From contig JAUYFZ010000237.1 of NCBI GenBank assembly GCA_030689585.1, positions 1-5,966 on the forward strand: a stretch of DNA of 5,966 bases, written 5' to 3'. The stretch's first letter is position 1, and each line of letters begins with the position of its first letter. This DNA comes from Rhodocyclaceae bacterium. Its GTDB lineage: Bacteria > Pseudomonadota > Gammaproteobacteria > Burkholderiales > Rhodocyclaceae. Below, piece after piece: positions 1 to 5,293 of the stretch. Both the position numbers and the translations under genes were made by a program. Below the pieces are notes generated by a model, which saw only the letters and a list, made by a program, of their open reading frames with translations, had not been told where the DNA came from and searched no databases.

Positions 1-247
1 CGAATCGCCACCCCGCATCATGAAACATGCCCCATTGACCCCCATCCCCTCCCCAACCCTCCCCTTGAAGGGGAGGGAGAGATGCTCCTCCCCCTTCAAG
101 GGGGAGGCTGGGAGGGGGATGGGGAATGTGTTTCACGTTAACGAACACAGGGCAGTTCGCCTCATGCGGTAAAAACTCACGGGCGAAAGTCGTCTTGCCC
201 GCACCATTAGGGCCTGCAATGATGATGATTTTCAAATCTTGGGTCAC
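1..247 (-). CDS. Zeta-toxin-like P-loop kinase, N-terminal fragment interrupted by a repeat element (probable pseudogene, runs off the left edge)
   Basis: The visible frame starts at a GTG (247-245) and stays open to the window edge, 82 codons. The first 37 residues look like the start of a zeta-toxin family kinase: a hydrophobic strand (KIIIIAG), the Walker A loop GPNGAGKTT at residues 12-20, then FAREFLP and a segment ending CPVFVN. Family members (established knowledge) phosphorylate nucleotide-sugar or similar substrates using ATP and often act as toxins. After FVN, relatives usually continue with a segment like ADLIAAGLSPF. Here the frame instead enters the repeat element at 21-135 and encodes a Pro/Gly-rich stretch. 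The 20 bases beyond the element do not restore the family sequence in any frame, so I infer a truncated gene. The start overlaps the rfbF stop (GTGA), with GGAAGG 7 nt upstream. No antitoxin gene is visible. The family call rests on a short N-terminus. Confidence 0.6.
   Translation of the reverse strand, partial: MTQDLKIIIIAGPNGAGKTTFAREFLPHEANCPVFVNVKHIPHPPPSLPLEGGGASLPPLQGEGWGGDGGQWGMFHDAGWRF
21..135 (-). repeat. Palindromic G/C-skewed repeat element, copy 1 (115 bp)
   Basis: The element starts TGAAACATGCCCCATT and ends AATGTGTTTCA, so its ends form an imperfect inverted repeat (TGAAACATGCCCC against TGAAACACATTCCCC). The interior holds two hairpin-forming palindromes, CCCCTTGAAGGGG and CCCCCTTCAAGGGGG, with centres 30 bp apart. 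It is nearly identical to the copy at 3219-3404 in the opposite orientation. It lies inside the reading frame of the zeta-like gene. No flanking target-site duplication is visible. The strand given is arbitrary, chosen as the reverse complement of copy 2. It encodes no transposase, so any movement would need help in trans; that is inference. Confidence 0.85.
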
Positions 248-1017
248 AGCCACACCTTCCAAGGGGCTTGTTTCGTTTCCCACAAGGATTCCAGATGTAC
301 CCGATCTCGTTGTGTATCCATCGGATACCAGAACCCTGTGTGCTGGAATCCCACTAATTCACCGCGTTGGGCGAGATCATTCAAAGGGGTGGATTCCCAG
401 GCGGTTGCATCATTGTTAATGGTGTCCAGACAAGCGGGAGAGAGCACAAAAAATCCGCCATTGACCCAACCCCCGTCACCCATGGGCTTTTCAACGAAAC
501 TCTGGATGAACTCATTTTTCATGTCGAATGCGCCAAATCGTCCTGGGGGTTGCACGGCCAGTGCCGTGGCCTGTTTGCCATGGGCTTGATGAAATTGGAT
601 GAGTTCAGTGATATTGACATCCGATAAACCATCGCCATAGGTAAAACAAAAGGTTTCTTCCTCTCGAAGGTAGGGAGCGACACGCTTCAAGCGTCCGCCT
701 GTCTGCGTTTGTTCGCCTGTATCTACGAGCGTCACACGCCAAGGTTCGGCGTGACGTTCATGCACTTCCATTTCATTCATGCGCATGTCGAAGGTGACAT
801 CGGAGGTATGCAGGAAGTAATTCGCAAAGTATTCTTTGATGATGTAACCCTTGTAACCTAAGCAGATGATGAAGTCGTTAATCCCGTGGTGGGAGTAGGT
901 TTTCATGATGTGCCAGATAAGGGGTTTGCCCCCCACTTCGATCATGGGCTTGGGTTTGAGATGGGATTCTTCGCTGATACGAGTGCCGAAACCGCCGGCT
1001 AGGATGACACATTTCAT
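244..1017 (-). CDS. rfbF: Glucose-1-phosphate cytidylyltransferase
   Basis: This enzyme joins glucose 1-phosphate and CTP to give CDP-glucose and pyrophosphate, the first step towards CDP-linked 3,6-dideoxyhexoses of O-antigens; it acts in the cytoplasm. The protein is 257 aa, the usual family length. It has the nucleotidyltransferase signature GGFGTR (residues 8-13), KPKPM (21-25), the metal-binding YGDG (127-130), PPGRFGA (about 157-163), EKP (176-178) and NGGFF (186-190), and ends like known RfbF proteins with APWKVW. An in-frame ATG 12 codons upstream would give 269 aa. I prefer the ATG at 1017 because family members begin MK-VILAGG and AGGAAG lies 10 nt upstream. That ATG overlaps the rluB stop (ATGA), and its own stop overlaps the next start (GTGA). 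The usual partner, CDP-glucose 4,6-dehydratase (rfbG), is not in the window, so the pathway here is incomplete or lies elsewhere. Confidence 0.95.
   Translation of the reverse strand: MKCVILAGGFGTRISEESHLKPKPMIEVGGKPLIWHIMKTYSHHGINDFIICLGYKGYIIKEYFANYFLHTSDVTFDMRMNEMEVHERHAEPWRVTLVDTGEQTQTGGRLKRVAPYLREEETFCFTYGDGLSDVNITELIQFHQAHGKQATALAVQPPGRFGAFDMKNEFIQSFVEKPMGDGGWVNGGFFVLSPACLDTINNDATAWESTPLNDLAQRGELVGFQHTGFWYPMDTQRDRVHLESLWETKQAPWKVWL
255..260 (-). promoter_or_regulatory. Ribosome binding site deciding the GTG start of the zeta-like gene
   Basis: On the minus strand this reads GGAAGG, 7 nt before the GTG at 247-245. It lies inside the last codons of rfbF. This spacing favours the GTG at 247 over another in-frame GTG at 253, and supports coupled translation with rfbF. 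Confidence 0.6.
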
Positions 1018-1901
1018 AGGCTGTCCACTTCCTGAGGAGACATTTCCCGCCATTGTCCACGGCGCAGGCTCGACGGCAGGGTGACGGGGCCGTAGCGTAC
1101 CCGCATCAAGCGGCTGACGGTTAATCCGACCGCTTCAAACATGCGGCGGACTTCCCGGTTTCGGCCTTCGGACAAGGTGACGTTGAACCATTTATTGGCC
1201 CCTTCTCCGCCTACCGATTCGAGGCGCGTGAAACGTGCCGGGCCGTCTTCCAGTTCAATGCCCGTGGTGAGTTGGGCTAAGGCTTCATCGGTGGGTTCGC
1301 CGAGTATTCGTACGGCATATTCCCGTTCCAGATTGCTGCGGGGGTGCATTAGACGGTTGGCGAGTTCGCCGTTACTGGTGAATAACAGCAAACCGCAGGA
1401 ATTGAAATCCAGCCGACCGATGGCAATCCATCGTCCACCGCGCAGACGGGGCAGACGGTCAAAGACGCTGGGGCGGCCCCCCGGATCATCGCGGGAGACA
1501 ATTTCACCTTCTGGCTTGTGATAGAGCAATACCTTGGGTTGGCGCGAGGGATTGGCACGCACCTGTACCAGTTTGCCGTCCACCTTGACCCGGTCGCCCG
1601 GCGCAATGCGCTGACCGACATGGGCGGGTTCTCCGTTGACGTTGATACGGCCAGCGGCGATCCATTCTTCGATTTCCCGACGTGCGCCTAATCCCGCATC
1701 GGCCAAGGCTTTATGGAGCTTGACGGTGACGATGGGTTCCGGCGGTGCTGTGCGGCGTGGGCTAGGGGGGAGGTTCGGTTGATCCTGATTCGACGGCTGC
1801 TGTGCGTAGGTCGGCGGCTTGATCGAGGGCTTGCTCGGGGGTCGTATGGGGCTGTTCTTGCGACGCGATGGAGGGGATTTGGAGCTGGTGGAGTGTGTCA
1901 C
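1014..1901 (-). CDS. rluB: 23S rRNA pseudouridine synthase, RsuA/RluB family
   Basis: It converts a specific uridine of 23S rRNA (U2605 in E. coli numbering for RluB) to pseudouridine during large-subunit assembly. The 295-aa protein has an S4 RNA-binding domain (about residues 60-106, starting [16 protein letters not shown]) and a catalytic domain with the signature [14 protein letters not shown], whose catalytic aspartate is D165. Later family motifs include EREYAVR and [14 protein letters not shown]. Residues 1-55 are an extra basic, Pro/Ser-rich tail that looks disordered. The start is GTG at 1901 with AAAGGA 9 nt upstream. No ATG, GTG or TTG follows in frame before the S4 domain, so the long start seems real, and it forces a 140-bp overlap with scpB. 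Assignment to RluB rather than another RsuA-family member rests on the scpB neighbour and overall resemblance. Confidence 0.92.
   Translation of the reverse strand: MTHSTSSKSPPSRRKNSPIRPPSKPSIKPPTYAQQPSNQDQPNLPPSPRRTAPPEPIVTVKLHKALADAGLGARREIEEWIAAGRINVNGEPAHVGQRIAPGDRVKVDGKLVQVRANPSRQPKVLLYHKPEGEIVSRDDPGGRPSVFDRLPRLRGGRWIAIGRLDFNSCGLLLFTSNGELANRLMHPRSNLEREYAVRILGEPTDEALAQLTTGIELEDGPARFTRLESVGGEGANKWFNVTLSEGRNREVRRMFEAVGLTVSRLMRVRYGPVTLPSSLRRGQWREMSPQEVDSL
1028..1033 (-). promoter_or_regulatory. Ribosome binding site deciding the rfbF start
   Basis: The minus strand reads AGGAAG here, 10 nt before the ATG at 1017-1015. It sits inside the rluB coding region and supports the shorter 257-aa rfbF start, coupled to the rluB stop. 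Confidence 0.55.
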
Positions 1902-2442
1902 TGTCGATCATCCTTTCGATTTCGGTGAGCGGCGGTAATTCGGACAGGCTTCTTAAGGCCAGATCGTCCAAGAATTGCCGTGTCGTAGCAAAAAGTGCCG
2001 GACGACCGGGGGTATCCCGATGTCCGACGGTGTCAATCCAGCCCCGTGCTTCCAAGGTTTTTATGATATTGGAGGATACCGCCACTCCTCGAATATCTTC
2101 AATATCGCCGCGAGTCACCGGTTGGCGATAGGCGATGATGGATAGTGTTTCAACGACGGCACGCGAATATTTAGGGGCGCGTTCGTTTTTCAGACGATCC
2201 AAGAATACCTGAATTTCAGGGCGCGTTCGAAAACGCCAGCCGGAAGACAGGGAGACGAGTTCGATGCCACGATCAGCCCAGTCGCGTCGCAGGTCTTCGA
2301 GCAATGATCGCCAGGTGTCGTCATCAAAATTTTGATCGAATAACCGCGCAAGCTCAGTGACGGGCAGGGGTTCATCTGCCGAGAGCAATACGGCTTCTAG
2401 GATGCGTTTGAAATCGTCAGGTTTGTGGGGGAGGGGGAGCAT
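1762..2442 (-). CDS. scpB: Segregation and condensation protein B
   Basis: ScpB is the winged-helix dimer that binds the kleisin ScpA and regulates the Smc ATPase in bacterial condensin, which organises and segregates the chromosome. The protein is 226 aa. A first winged-helix domain runs from about residue 8 ([18 protein letters not shown]) and a second from about residue 85. The family hallmarks are [19 protein letters not shown] (about 92-110) and GRPALFATT (126-134). The ATG at 2442 is fixed by an in-frame stop just upstream. It lies 26 bp inside scpA, has no clear Shine-Dalgarno, and so probably depends on coupled translation. Residues from about 181 form a Gln/Pro/Ala-rich tail, and this is exactly the part read in a second frame by rluB. 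Confidence 0.95.
   Translation of the reverse strand: MLPLPHKPDDFKRILEAVLLSADEPLPVTELARLFDQNFDDDTWRSLLEDLRRDWADRGIELVSLSSGWRFRTRPEIQVFLDRLKNERAPKYSRAVVETLSIIAYRQPVTRGDIEDIRGVAVSSNIIKTLEARGWIDTVGHRDTPGRPALFATTRQFLDDLALRSLSELPPLTEIERMIDSDTLHQLQIPSIASQEQPHTTPEQALDQAADLRTAAVESGSTEPPP
1911..1916 (-). promoter_or_regulatory. Ribosome binding site of rluB inside scpB
   Basis: The minus strand reads AAAGGA, 9 nt before the GTG at 1901-1899. It lies in the scpB coding region and is the main evidence that rluB starts 140 bp before scpB ends. Confidence 0.6.
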
Positions 2443-3217
2443 CGGCGGATTTTACATAGAGTGGGGCGAGAGCTTCATTTTGCGTGATCTCGATCAAGCT
2501 TTCACGGGCCAGTTCCAGCACCGCAATGAAACTGATCACTAGGCTGGCCACTCCCACGGTCGCATCAAAAAGATCATCAAACAGCACATAACCACGTCCT
2601 GCCAGGTGACGCAGGATGCGTCCCATGGTTTCTCGCACAGAGAGTTCTTCACGGTGAATTTTGTGATGACCGGTGATTTTTGCACGACGGATTAAAGACA
2701 ACCAAGCCATTTGAAGCGCGTCGACGTTAATGTCGGGCAACCGTTCAACCGATTGATCGCTGGGCAGTATCGTCACCCATTCAAAATCACGGTGGACACA
2801 GGGGAGTTCATTCAAACGGGTGGCGGCCAACCGGATGCGTTCGTATTCCATCAGTCGTCGCACCAGTTCCGCACGAGGGTCTTCCGGTTCGCCCGACTCG
2901 GAACGCGGTTGTCGGGGGAGCAACATGCGGGATTTAATCTCCAGCAACATGGCCGCCATCAGGAGATATTCTGCGGCCAGTTCCAGATTATTGCGACGCA
3001 TGGATTCGACATAGTCCAGATATTGCACCGTCAGTGGAGCCATGGGAATGTCGAGAATATCAATGTTGGCGCGGCGGATCAGATACAACAGCAAATCGAG
3101 TGGGCCTTCGAAGGCATCCAGATAAATTTCCAGCGCATCGGGAGGAATATAAAGATCCCGTGGCAATTCCGACATCAGTTCGCCATAAATTTTGGGGCAG
3201 TGGGCAACGTCGTTCAC
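2417..3217 (-). CDS. scpA: Segregation and condensation protein A (kleisin)
   Basis: ScpA bridges the Smc heads and binds ScpB in the condensin complex. Counting from the GTG at 3217 (266 aa), it has the N-terminal Smc-neck-binding region with [14 protein letters not shown] (about residues 36-49) and [12 protein letters not shown], a variable acidic linker (about 92-108), and a C-terminal winged helix (about 198-256). The start is uncertain. The frame is open upstream through the whole repeat element, giving up to 308 aa with a Pro/Gly/Leu 10-residue repeat that is foreign to ScpA. An ATG at 3235 lies inside the element, and an ATG at 3175 gives 252 aa. I prefer the GTG because the residues after it ([20 protein letters not shown]) resemble the natural N-terminus of gammaproteobacterial ScpA. 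No well-spaced Shine-Dalgarno is seen, except G-rich sequence inside the element. Its end overlaps scpB. Confidence 0.9.
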   Translation of the reverse strand: MNDVAHCPKIYGELMSELPRDLYIPPDALEIYLDAFEGPLDLLLYLIRRANIDILDIPMAPLTVQYLDYVESMRRNNLELAAEYLLMAAMLLEIKSRMLLPRQPRSESGEPEDPRAELVRRLMEYERIRLAATRLNELPCVHRDFEWVTILPSDQSVERLPDINVDALQMAWLSLIRRAKITGHHKIHREELSVRETMGRILRHLAGRGYVLFDDLFDATVGVASLVISFIAVLELARESLIEITQNEALAPLYVKSADAPPPPQT

Positions 3218-3233
3218 TTGAAATACATTCCCC

Positions 3234-3255
3234 ATCCCCCTCCCATCCCCCTCCC
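3234..3255 (+). repeat. 11-bp tandem duplication within the element
   Basis: ATCCCCCTCCC occurs twice in direct succession (3234-3244 and 3245-3255). The element copy at 21-135 has it only once, so this is a local expansion or loss between copies. Confidence 0.8.
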
Positions 3256-3265
3256 AGCCTCCCCC

Positions 3266-3355
3266 TTGAAGGGGGAGGAGCATCTTTCCCTCCCCTTGAA
3301 GGGGGAGGAGTATCTCTCCCTCCCCTTCAAGGGGGAGGAGCATCTCTCCCTCCCC
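3266..3355 (+). repeat. Three 30-bp tandem palindromic units within the element
   Basis: The units are 3266-3295, 3296-3325 and 3326-3355, each beginning TTSAAGGGGGAGGAG and ending TCCCTCCCC. They differ at only three positions: G/C in the TTSAA centre, C/T in CATC or TATC, and C/T in CTCTCC or CTTTCC. A fourth centre begins at 3356. Each unit is ten codons, so adding or losing units keeps any frame open. On the minus strand they encode a repeat of the form LLPLQGEGKM. Confidence 0.85.
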
Positions 3356-3401
3356 TTCAAGGGGAGGGTTGGGGTGGGGATGGGGGTCAATGGGGCATGT
3401 T

Positions 3402-4415
3402 TCATGTGACAGGGGTGGGCTTCGTGACCATGCGAGTTAGTCCAATGGCGTTACGCACCTCGCGCAAGGTATCTTGTGCAAGACGGCGTGCTTTTTCGCA
3501 GCCTTCATCAATAATGGCGGTGATGCGGGCCGGATCGGCTTCGAAGGCTTTGGCTCGTTCCCGCATGGGGGCCTGTTCCTTGAGCACCGCTTCAATCATC
3601 GGTTGTTTGCAGTCCAAACATCCGATACCGGCGGACCGACAACCGGCCTCGACCCACGTCTTGACCTCATCGGATGAATAGATTTTATGAAACTGCCACA
3701 CCGGACATTTTTCAGGATCGCCCACATCGGTGCGCCGCATCCGGGCCGGATCGGTTTTCATGGTGCGCATCTTTTTTGTAATGACATCCGCCTCTTCGCG
3801 CAATGCAATGGTATTGCCATAAGACTTGGACATTTTTTGTCCATCCAGCCCTGGCATTTTGGACGCGTGGGTCAGCAGAGCCTTTGGTTCAGCGAGCACG
3901 GGGCGACCATAGAGATGGTTGAAGCGACGGGCGATTTCCCGCGTAAATTCGATATGAGGGACCTGATCTTCCCCTACGGGCACTTTGTCGGCACGGTAGA
4001 TCAAAATATCCGCCGCTTGTAACAACGGATACCCTAAAAAACCGTAGGTCGCCAAATCCTTATGAAGCAATTTTTCCTGCTGATCTTTCCAGGTGGGGAC
4101 GCGTTCCAGCCAAGAAAGCGGGGTCATCATCGACAGCAACAAGAAAAGTTCGGCATGTTCCGGCACACGGGACTGAATGAAAAGCGTCGCCTTGGAGGGG
4201 TCGATACCGGCCGCCAACCAGTCGATAATCATGTCCTGCGTATGCTGCCCGATGGCGCCCGGCTCATCGTAAGCCGTGGTCAGTGCATGCCAGTCGGCCA
4301 CCATGAAAAGACAGGGATGTTCATGTTGCAGTTGAACCCAGTTGGTCAATACCCCATGATAATGACCCAGATGCAGGCGGCCCGTGGGACGCATTCCAGA
4401 GAGAACTCTATTCAT
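3402..4415 (-). CDS. trpS: Tryptophanyl-tRNA synthetase, with probable [4Fe-4S] cysteine motif
   Basis: A class I aminoacyl-tRNA synthetase that activates tryptophan with ATP and charges tRNA-Trp. The protein is 337 aa, normal for the family. It shows the HIGH-type motif TGRLHLGH (residues 11-18), QAADILIY with D136 in the tryptophan pocket, GEDQ (148-151) and KMSKS (194-198). Cysteines C217, C239, C246 and C249 form C-x21-C-x6-C-x2-C, one residue short of the C-x22-C-x6-C-x2-C motif that holds a [4Fe-4S] cluster in Thermotoga maritima TrpRS. The ATG at 4415 overlaps the endonuclease stop (ATGA), with only a weak GGA upstream. The last residues (about TKPTPVT) run up to the repeat element, whose first three bases give the TGA stop. 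The natural C-terminus may have been slightly different before the element arrived. Confidence 0.97.
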   Translation of the reverse strand: MNRVLSGMRPTGRLHLGHYHGVLTNWVQLQHEHPCLFMVADWHALTTAYDEPGAIGQHTQDMIIDWLAAGIDPSKATLFIQSRVPEHAELFLLLSMMTPLSWLERVPTWKDQQEKLLHKDLATYGFLGYPLLQAADILIYRADKVPVGEDQVPHIEFTREIARRFNHLYGRPVLAEPKALLTHASKMPGLDGQKMSKSYGNTIALREEADVITKKMRTMKTDPARMRRTDVGDPEKCPVWQFHKIYSSDEVKTWVEAGCRSAGIGCLDCKQPMIEAVLKEQAPMRERAKAFEADPARITAIIDEGCEKARRLAQDTLREVRNAIGLTRMVTKPTPVT

Positions 4416-5290
4416 AAGATGTCCAGTATTTGTCGAATTTTATGGTCAAGTTCCTGTCCTGTAGGCAGGTTGGGTCCCGAAATGAATCGGGCTGAAAACT
4501 CATCCATGCTGAATCGTAACATTCTGTGTTGAGTGAGTTTTCTGATATGTCCTTGAGGAACGGAATCCTCTAGATGATAGGTCAAGATGGTAATGATATC
4601 TTTACCCGGAGTGTCTGCGATGGGAATATCCGAACCAATGATATTTTCAAATCGTTGATAGACAGGCTCTGGAACGATGAAGAACAAACCGTTTTTCACC
4701 AGCGAGGACCTTGAGTAAACGAGGCTTTTGCGGATGATTTGTGGCATCAGTCGCTTATGAACATTGGCCCAATTCAGGCCATGAGCGGAGGGAGGGATGA
4801 GGGGTTTTTTGTCCCGTGCGGCATACCATGCATCGCGATAGTTTCCGGTAATGTCTATGCTTTGAACTTCGATACCAACGTATTCTATCAATTGATCTTC
4901 TTTGATATGCGCCAACACCCAATCCATGCTCATGGTTCTTAGTTTTACTTCTTTACCGGAGTTTTGTCCTAATGCAACAACACAATTGCTACTTGTTTTT
5001 TTGAGATATTCATCAAATAACATGAACGGAAGTTTTCCAAACACGCTTTCTGATACATGTCTGATTGATTCGTAATTATTTGCATACAAGCGGTTTGGGC
5101 AGATAATTACATTTTGTCCTGCATTTGAAACAGAGCAAGTACCGTAGCAAATTGTATTTGTGTGGTCGTATTTGCTACAGGCGCGTCCAGTAAATGGACA
5201 CGCACTCAAACCCCAAAATTTTCTGGCTTTCGACGTGATGTCATCGGGTGCGTAGCCGAAAACTTCAATTAAATGACGTGAATTTTTCAT
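4412..5290 (-). CDS. NotI-like Type II restriction endonuclease
   Basis: It probably cuts unmethylated DNA at a specific site as the partner of the upstream methyltransferase. The protein is 292 aa, shorter than NotI itself. The resemblance to NotI follows its whole order: a cysteine-rich N-terminal region with CPFTG (C31), C38, C48, C52 and C64 in ICPNRL; then VALGQNSGKEVKL; MDW (D123); EVQSIDITGNY (E141, Q143); LNWANVHKR; and KNGLFFIVPEPVYQ. In NotI (established knowledge) four cysteines hold an iron, and the PD-(D/E)xK core uses an ExQ variant. Here D123 with E141-x-Q143 is the matching set. The ATG is 3 nt after the methyltransferase stop. Its TGA overlaps the trpS start. The gene is AT-rich compared with trpS, suggesting transfer. 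The recognition sequence cannot be read from the protein and need not be that of NotI. Confidence 0.82.
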   Translation of the reverse strand: MKNSRHLIEVFGYAPDDITSKARKFWGLSACPFTGRACSKYDHTNTICYGTCSVSNAGQNVIICPNRLYANNYESIRHVSESVFGKLPFMLFDEYLKKTSSNCVVALGQNSGKEVKLRTMSMDWVLAHIKEDQLIEYVGIEVQSIDITGNYRDAWYAARDKKPLIPPSAHGLNWANVHKRLMPQIIRKSLVYSRSSLVKNGLFFIVPEPVYQRFENIIGSDIPIADTPGKDIITILTYHLEDSVPQGHIRKLTQHRMLRFSMDEFSARFISGPNLPTGQELDHKIRQILDIL

Positions 5291-5293
5291 CTT

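Larger units (their letters stand above)
3219..3404 (+). repeat. Palindromic G/C-skewed repeat element, copy 2 (186 bp), filling the trpS-scpA gap
   Basis: Reading the plus strand it begins TGAAATACATTCCCC and ends GGGGCATGTTTCA, with imperfect inverted ends. The similarity may extend outward (GTTCACT before and TGTGAC after are near-inverse). Four palindromes of the type CCCCTTSAAGGGG sit at 30-bp spacing. Compared with copy 1 (21-135, opposite orientation), the 71-bp length difference is fully explained by two more 30-bp units and one more 11-bp unit. Its last three bases, read on the minus strand, are the trpS stop codon, and its other end lies one base from the scpA GTG. The hairpins could affect mRNA stability or expression between trpS and scpA, but no T-run follows, so a terminator is not supported. 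Confidence 0.88.

Noticed and set aside
21..135. Target-site duplication around element copy 1
   Set aside because: The flanks (GCATCA before, CGTTAA after) share no direct repeat, and copy 2 shows none either, so no claim about insertion chemistry can be made.
244..627. Several plus-strand frames of 86-116 codons opposite rfbF
   Set aside because: They are antisense shadows of a clearly recognisable rfbF gene and carry no recognisable motifs.
3266..3366. Possible CRISPR array (repeats at 30-bp spacing)
   Set aside because: The units follow one another directly with no unique spacers, and no cas genes are present.
3256..3370. Possible intrinsic terminator from the G/C-rich palindromes
   Set aside because: The hairpins are strong, but none is followed by a run of T on either strand, and the genes on both sides point the same way.
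3214..3405. Small minus-strand frame encoding a [14 protein letters not shown] peptide
   Set aside because: It is simply another reading frame of the repeat element, stopping at its edge. Such peptides often appear in automatic annotations but there is no sign of a real gene.
2711..3409. Open frame of 232 codons on the plus strand
   Set aside because: It is antisense to scpA over most of its length and is lengthened by the always-open repeat element. scpA on the other strand has clear family motifs, while this frame has none.
3034..3681. Open frame of 215 codons on the plus strand spanning the repeat element
   Set aside because: It crosses antisense scpA, the repeat, and antisense trpS. Its middle is only the translated repeat, so it is a chance frame.
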